A stretch of DNA of 64,000 nucleotides, taken from assembly GCF_014650715.1 (NCBI RefSeq), contig NZ_BMVM01000006.1:310001-374000 (forward strand), given 5' to 3'. The translations under genes were made by a program, and so were the position numbers. Numbering within the stretch: the first letter of the stretch is position 1; each line of letters begins with the position of its first letter. The DNA comes from Streptomyces bluensis. GTDB taxonomy: Bacteria; Actinomycetota; Actinomycetes; Streptomycetales; Streptomycetaceae. Of this stretch, positions 60,222 to 64,000 are shown one piece after another. A model generated the notes under the pieces. That model made no database searches and was not told the origin of the DNA. It was given only the letters and a program-made list of their open reading frames with translations.

Positions 60222-61535
60222 ATGGGGGGCCTGACAGCCCGTTCGCGTAGCCACGCGAGTGGAACCCGCGCACTGCAGCGGGCTTTTGGCGTGCTCGCGG
60301 TCACAGGAATGTGCCTTGTGCCGATCACGCCGGCACACGCTGACGCGGTCAGTTCTGATGGCTCCGGCACTTCCGGTAAGTCCGGCCGTACGACGGACTT
60401 CGGCCTGTCGGCCAGCTCGGAATGCGTCTTCGGCGGCAAGGTGATCCCGTCCACACCCTGGTCACTCCAGCGGATCCTCCTGGACCAGCTGCGCGAACAG
60501 GCGACGGGCAAGGGCGTCACGGTCGCGGTGATCGACACCGGCGTCGACGACTCCAACCCTCAGTTGCGCGGCGCGATGGCCTCCGGCGGTGACGACCTCG
60601 TCGGCTCCGGTGACGGCACCCAGGACATCGAGGGCCACGGCACCAGGGTCGCGGGCATCATCGCCGCCCGGCCGATCAACGGCACGGGCTTCGAGGGCAT
60701 CGCACCGGAGGCCAAGATCCTCTCCTACCGCTACACCGGTGGGGAGGGGGAAGAGGGGCAGGGCAACTCGCGGACCATGTCCCGGGCGATCAACGCAGCG
60801 GTCGCCAAGGGCGCGGAGATCATCAACATCTCCTCGGACACCGCGAACAGGCAGGACAACACGGAGCTGCGAAACGCCGTGGCGGCCGCCGTGGATTCGG
60901 GCGCCCTGGTCATCGCGGCGGCGGGCAACGACGGAGCCGACGGCAAGTTGGCGGACACGTACCCCGCCTCGTACGAGGGCGTCCTGGCGGTGGCCGCCTC
61001 CGACCGCAACGACGAACGCGCGTTCTTCTCACAGGCCGGCGACTTCGTGGACGTCGCGGCACCCGGCGTCGGCATGGTCTCCACTGTCCCGGAGAGCGGC
61101 CAGTGCACCGCCGACGGCACGAGCTTCGCGGCCCCGTACGTCGCGGGCGTCGCGGCCCTGCTGAAAGACAAGCACGAGGACTGGTCGGCGTCCCAGATCG
61201 CCACCCGCATCCAGGAAACCGCCCAACGCCCGGGCAGCGACCACAACCCCTTCACCGGCTGGGGCGTCGTCGACCCGGTAGCCGCCCTCTCGGACGACTC
61301 CACCCCGGGCAACTCCCCCCAACCGGACCCGCCGAGGGCCATCCGGTCGAGCGGAGTCGTCCCCATGGCAGTCACCATGGGCGAGAGCGAGGCGGAGAAA
61401 GACCGCCGAGTCGCGATTTACGTACTGGGCACGGGCCTTGTCCTCGCCCTGGTGGTTGCGGGAAGCGGGGTGGCTGTGCGGGACTGGAGAAGCAAGCGGG
61501 TTGGTCGGCCTCGACGCACTGGGCGGCTGAGCTAG
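60222..61535 (+). CDS. mycP: Mycosin (ESX-associated subtilisin-like protease)
   Basis: This 437-residue serine protease has a signal peptide (cut near AHA, residue 40), then a subtilase domain with triad Asp105 (VIDTGVD), His139 (EGHGTRVAG) and Ser301 (DGTSFAAPYVAG). A Pro-rich linker and a C-terminal membrane helix (about residues 400-422) anchor it with the active site outside. MycP stabilises ESX complexes and processes some substrates. ATG 60222 has GGGGG six bases before it. Confidence 0.93.
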   Translation: MGGLTARSRSHASGTRALQRAFGVLAVTGMCLVPITPAHADAVSSDGSGTSGKSGRTTDFGLSASSECVFGGKVIPSTPWSLQRILLDQLREQATGKGVTVAVIDTGVDDSNPQLRGAMASGGDDLVGSGDGTQDIEGHGTRVAGIIAARPINGTGFEGIAPEAKILSYRYTGGEGEEGQGNSRTMSRAINAAVAKGAEIINISSDTANRQDNTELRNAVAAAVDSGALVIAAAGNDGADGKLADTYPASYEGVLAVAASDRNDERAFFSQAGDFVDVAAPGVGMVSTVPESGQCTADGTSFAAPYVAGVAALLKDKHEDWSASQIATRIQETAQRPGSDHNPFTGWGVVDPVAALSDDSTPGNSPQPDPPRAIRSSGVVPMAVTMGESEAEKDRRVAIYVLGTGLVLALVVAGSGVAVRDWRSKRVGRPRRTGRLS

Positions 61536-61597
61536 GCCATGGCTTGGCACCGGGGGTGGTGCCGACAACTTGGAAACAGGGGAGAGGACAACGGGGT

Positions 61598-61957
61598 ATG
61601 AGCGACGGAATGCGGGTCGATCTGAGCGCGCTGGATGAAGTCATCCGGAGGCTCTGGCGCTTGCTGGACGACATGGACAAGGCCGGCACCACGTCGAGGT
61701 ACGACACGGAGATCCCGATGGATGCCTTCGGCCAGTCCTGCTGGTTCACAGAGGCCAGGGACCTGCACGGGGCTCAGGCCGACATGAAGGCGAAGATCGA
61801 GGGGATCATCAAGAAGCTGCACGAGCTGATCGATGACTTCGGCACGAAAACCTCGAAGGTCCGGGACAAGTACAACAACGAGGAGCACGAGATCCAGACG
61901 AGCGTGGGGGGTGGCTCGGGCGGCTCGGGCGGCTCCACGAGGGACGCGATGGTGTAG
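61598..61957 (+). CDS. Small ESX-linked protein, WXG100-like helical
   Basis: This 119-residue protein begins MRVDLSALDEVIRRLWRLLDDMDKAG, split by predicted helices, and has a later helix KAKIEGIIKKLHELIDDFGTK. The size and heptad pattern resemble WXG100-type proteins, but the central motif is CWFTEA rather than WxG, and the end is a Gly/Ser tail. It is probably a secretion substrate or chaperone of the neighbouring larger protein. It follows the mycosin gene by 62 bp. Base composition drops from here onward. Confidence 0.62.
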   Translation: MSDGMRVDLSALDEVIRRLWRLLDDMDKAGTTSRYDTEIPMDAFGQSCWFTEARDLHGAQADMKAKIEGIIKKLHELIDDFGTKTSKVRDKYNNEEHEIQTSVGGGSGGSGGSTRDAMV

Positions 61958-62001
61958 TGGGTGAGGTCCAAGAGCAGCGGCACCAACGAGGGGAGTAGAG
62001 C

Positions 62002-63549
62002 ATGGCCGGGGACAACGTAGACAATGTAGAAGGCCGGACCGCCCGAGAGCAGCAGGAAAGGGCGACGGGGGAGCAAAGAGAGCGCGACCGCCTCCTGGAG
62101 TCCGACAGGGTCGCGCACAATGGCGAGGGCATTGACCGCTCGGCCTTCAAAACGGACTTCATGTCCTACTCGATCAACGGCCTGCGTGGGATGATCCTCG
62201 ACTCCGATCCCGGGACGATCTCGACGGTTGGCAGTCACTGGAAGAAGGTCCACGAAATCCTCTCCGGGGGCGACGGGGACGGCAAGACCGGCGGCGTGGA
62301 CACGGAGTCGGCAAACGGCAGCATCGCCGGATTGCTCAAGACCGCGGTGGAGAACGTCCGGGAGCATTGGGAAGGCGAAGCTGCTGAGGCCTTCCAGCGG
62401 AGGGCCGACGAGATCGGGGTCCAGATCCGAAATGGCGCTGCGCACGCCAACTTCACCGCGGAGCAGCTCTTCGCCATCAGCAAGGACCTTGATGCTGCCA
62501 TCACCAAGATGGAGAAGATCGAGGAGCCGTCTAGGGCCGAGCGCGCGAGCGACAGGCTCAATGACGATGGGCGGGACGACTCCCAAATGAGGAGGGACCT
62601 GGCGGCAGGCGCCAGCGCTGACACCGTCGCCCAGGCCAACGAGAAGAACCTGTCGCTCCAGATGGAACGGCGGCTTGAGGCCGTGGCGGTGATGGAGGAG
62701 CTGGCGGCCAACTACCAGGTCTACTCGAAGAATCTCAAGAGTGGTGGGCGGATCAACGAGAGGGAAGGCATCACGCCCCCGAACAATGAGACGACGATGC
62801 CTCCTCCGATTGCAGTGCCGACCCCTTCGGGGCGAGGACCGGGTCCAGGTGGTGTGGGCAACAAGCCTTGGAGCGCAGGTCCCACCGGTAGCGTCAAGCC
62901 GGCCCCTGTGGTGCCTCGCGATGCGGGTATCACAGGAGGCTCCCAGCTCCCGACGGCCCGAACGAAGGTAGACAGCATTTCCCCAGGCCTGACGGGAACT
63001 GGCCCTAGCGCGGGTCCTGCCGGAGTCGGCGGGGGCGCTGGTGGTGGCGGTACTGGCGGGGCTCAGGGGCCGGGTGTCGTGGCTCCTGGCGGAACGTCCG
63101 GCCTTGGGCGGGGTGCTGCTGCACGCGGCGGTATCGGAGTCGCGGGCGGTCGCGGAGGTTTGGCTGGTGGCGGCGCTGCGGCAGGTCGCGGTGCCGGGGG
63201 CCGAGCCGGTATGGGCGGTATGGGCGGCGCTGGAGCTGGCGCGGCCGGGCGCGGTGGTGCCGGTGCTGGCGGCCGCGGAGCCCTTGCGAGGTCTCGTGGC
63301 GGTGTGGTCGGCGCGGCCAAGGGTGTCACAGGCAAGGGCGCGGGCGGCGGTGCAGGCCTGCACGGAAGTCGTGGTGGAACGCAGCGCGGCGCCATGGCTG
63401 GTGGAGCCGGTGGCGTGGGCGGCCGCAAGGGCCGACGGTCCGAGGATGAGAACACCCAGGGCGACCGTCCCGACTACCTGGTCGAGGATGAAGAGACCTG
63501 GATCTCGGAAGAGGACCGTAACCGAAACGTACCGCGGACGATCGAGTAA
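62002..63549 (+). CDS. Large WXG-domain protein with Gly-rich region, probable ESX substrate
   Basis: This 515-residue protein has an Arg/Glu/Gln-rich N-terminus and a helical WXG-like domain (about residues 50-250) with HWEGEAAEAFQRRA (W123). From about 260 to 480 it is Pro- then Gly/Ala/Arg-rich, resembling a PPE-like or linker segment, and it ends in a charged tail DEETWISEEDRNRNVP. It has no signal peptide. The ATG has GGGGAG six bases upstream. The context suggests a secreted partner of the small protein before it. No toxin domain is visible. Confidence 0.7.
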   Translation: MAGDNVDNVEGRTAREQQERATGEQRERDRLLESDRVAHNGEGIDRSAFKTDFMSYSINGLRGMILDSDPGTISTVGSHWKKVHEILSGGDGDGKTGGVDTESANGSIAGLLKTAVENVREHWEGEAAEAFQRRADEIGVQIRNGAAHANFTAEQLFAISKDLDAAITKMEKIEEPSRAERASDRLNDDGRDDSQMRRDLAAGASADTVAQANEKNLSLQMERRLEAVAVMEELAANYQVYSKNLKSGGRINEREGITPPNNETTMPPPIAVPTPSGRGPGPGGVGNKPWSAGPTGSVKPAPVVPRDAGITGGSQLPTARTKVDSISPGLTGTGPSAGPAGVGGGAGGGGTGGAQGPGVVAPGGTSGLGRGAAARGGIGVAGGRGGLAGGGAAAGRGAGGRAGMGGMGGAGAGAAGRGGAGAGGRGALARSRGGVVGAAKGVTGKGAGGGAGLHGSRGGTQRGAMAGGAGGVGGRKGRRSEDENTQGDRPDYLVEDEETWISEEDRNRNVPRTIE

Positions 63550-63635
63550 GCACGCAAGCAGGCCAGACGGAATGCCGTCGTTTGCGCCTAGATGACGGCT
63601 GGCATCCCGGCCATAGCTGAGTGAGGAGCAAGGAA

Positions 63636-64000
63636 TTGGGTTTCAAGCGAGTCTGGTCCACGACAGGCGTCGTGGCGTTGACAGGAGCCTTGCTCCTCAC
63701 TTCAGCCCCCACTGCCTCAGCGGACTACATCCGAGACAAGCAGTGGGTCATTGATGTCATCAACTTCGAGAAGGTTTGGTCAGAGTCGCAAGGCCAAGGT
63801 GTCACGGTTGCAGTTGTGGACACTGGAGTGGACGGAAGCCATCCTGATCTGGTCGGGCAGGTGCTAAAGGGTAAAGATGTCACTGGGAACGGCGGCGACG
63901 CGCAAAATGACCCCGATGGTCATGGCACCGGTATGGCTAGCATCATCGCGGGTCGGGGGCATGGGCCTAGCAACTCCTCAGGCGTCATCGGTCTAGCGCC
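63636..64000 (+). CDS. Second mycosin-like protease, truncated by window edge
   Basis: About 121 residues are visible. The TTG at 63636 has GGAG seven bases before it. A signal peptide (cut near SASA) precedes a subtilase domain with Asp in VVDTGVDG and His in DGHGTGMAS, both intact; the Ser lies beyond the edge. GC content is clearly lower than in the first mycosin gene and codon choice is looser (GTT, CTA, ATT), suggesting separate origin. It probably belongs with the two accessory genes before it. Confidence 0.88.
   Translation, partial: MGFKRVWSTTGVVALTGALLLTSAPTASADYIRDKQWVIDVINFEKVWSESQGQGVTVAVVDTGVDGSHPDLVGQVLKGKDVTGNGGDAQNDPDGHGTGMASIIAGRGHGPSNSSGVIGLA

Overview
The window is high-GC actinobacterial chromosome, almost certainly Streptomyces. 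The evidence is the very high third-position GC, the frequent GTG starts, the dxr-rseP-ispG-proS-rimP-nusA-ylxR-infB-ylxP-rbfA-truB-ribF gene order and a Streptomyces-type ESX (type VII secretion) locus. From memory the right two thirds is syntenic with the S. coelicolor SCO569x-SCO572x region; this was not checked by a search. No rRNA, tRNA, CRISPR array, prophage or transposase gene was seen.

Positions 1-22.9 kb are a carbohydrate-utilisation region with two ABC importers and two LacI-family repressors. Module 1 holds a GH3 beta-glycosidase (cut by the left edge), a Tat-lipoprotein solute-binding protein, two LplB/YtcP-type permeases, a GH42 beta-galactosidase, a secreted GH12 endoglucanase and, 12 kb further on, a GH31 alpha-glycosidase behind its LacI repressor gene. 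The two ends are linked by one palindrome, TCGAAGCGCTTCGA. It occurs twice between the divergent GH3 and binding-protein genes and again upstream of the repressor gene, so this looks like a single regulon. The enzyme set would suit a beta-glucan or xyloglucan-like substrate, which is inference. Module 2 lies inside module 1: a GH36 alpha-galactosidase, a second LacI repressor with twin TGTGACCGGTCACA operators and an apparently leaderless promoter, a second ABC importer, and a large secreted glycosidase with carbohydrate-binding-like domains. CutA, a P-loop kinase-like protein and an AI-2E-type transporter are interspersed.

Positions 23-51.2 kb are mostly housekeeping. They carry an acyl-CoA dehydrogenase, a SecA-family ATPase preceded by an orphan gene, isoprenoid genes (dxr, ispG) around the site-2 protease rseP, two GNAT acetyltransferases and proS. 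A small reverse-strand operon follows, including a kinase-fold protein that has lost its catalytic Asp. Next come rimP to truB, a 1214-residue fusion of an apparently inactive trypsin-like domain with a STAND-like NTPase and helical repeats, then ribF and a DUF397 gene.

Positions 51.2-64 kb are an ESX locus. A reverse-strand operon encodes EccE, a conserved partner and a proline/glutamine-rich MinD-like ATPase. Divergent from it are eccB, esxB, esxA, a mycosin protease, two accessory secretion-type proteins and a second mycosin cut by the right edge. The last 2.4 kb is visibly lower in GC. EccC and EccD are not in the window and may lie to the right.

The observations most worth following up are the pseudo-protease/STAND protein with an intergenic-type repeat inserted in frame, the degenerate APH-like kinase, the 14-G tract inside the ESX ATPase gene, the tandem repeats between eccE and eccB, and the two palindrome-defined LacI regulons.
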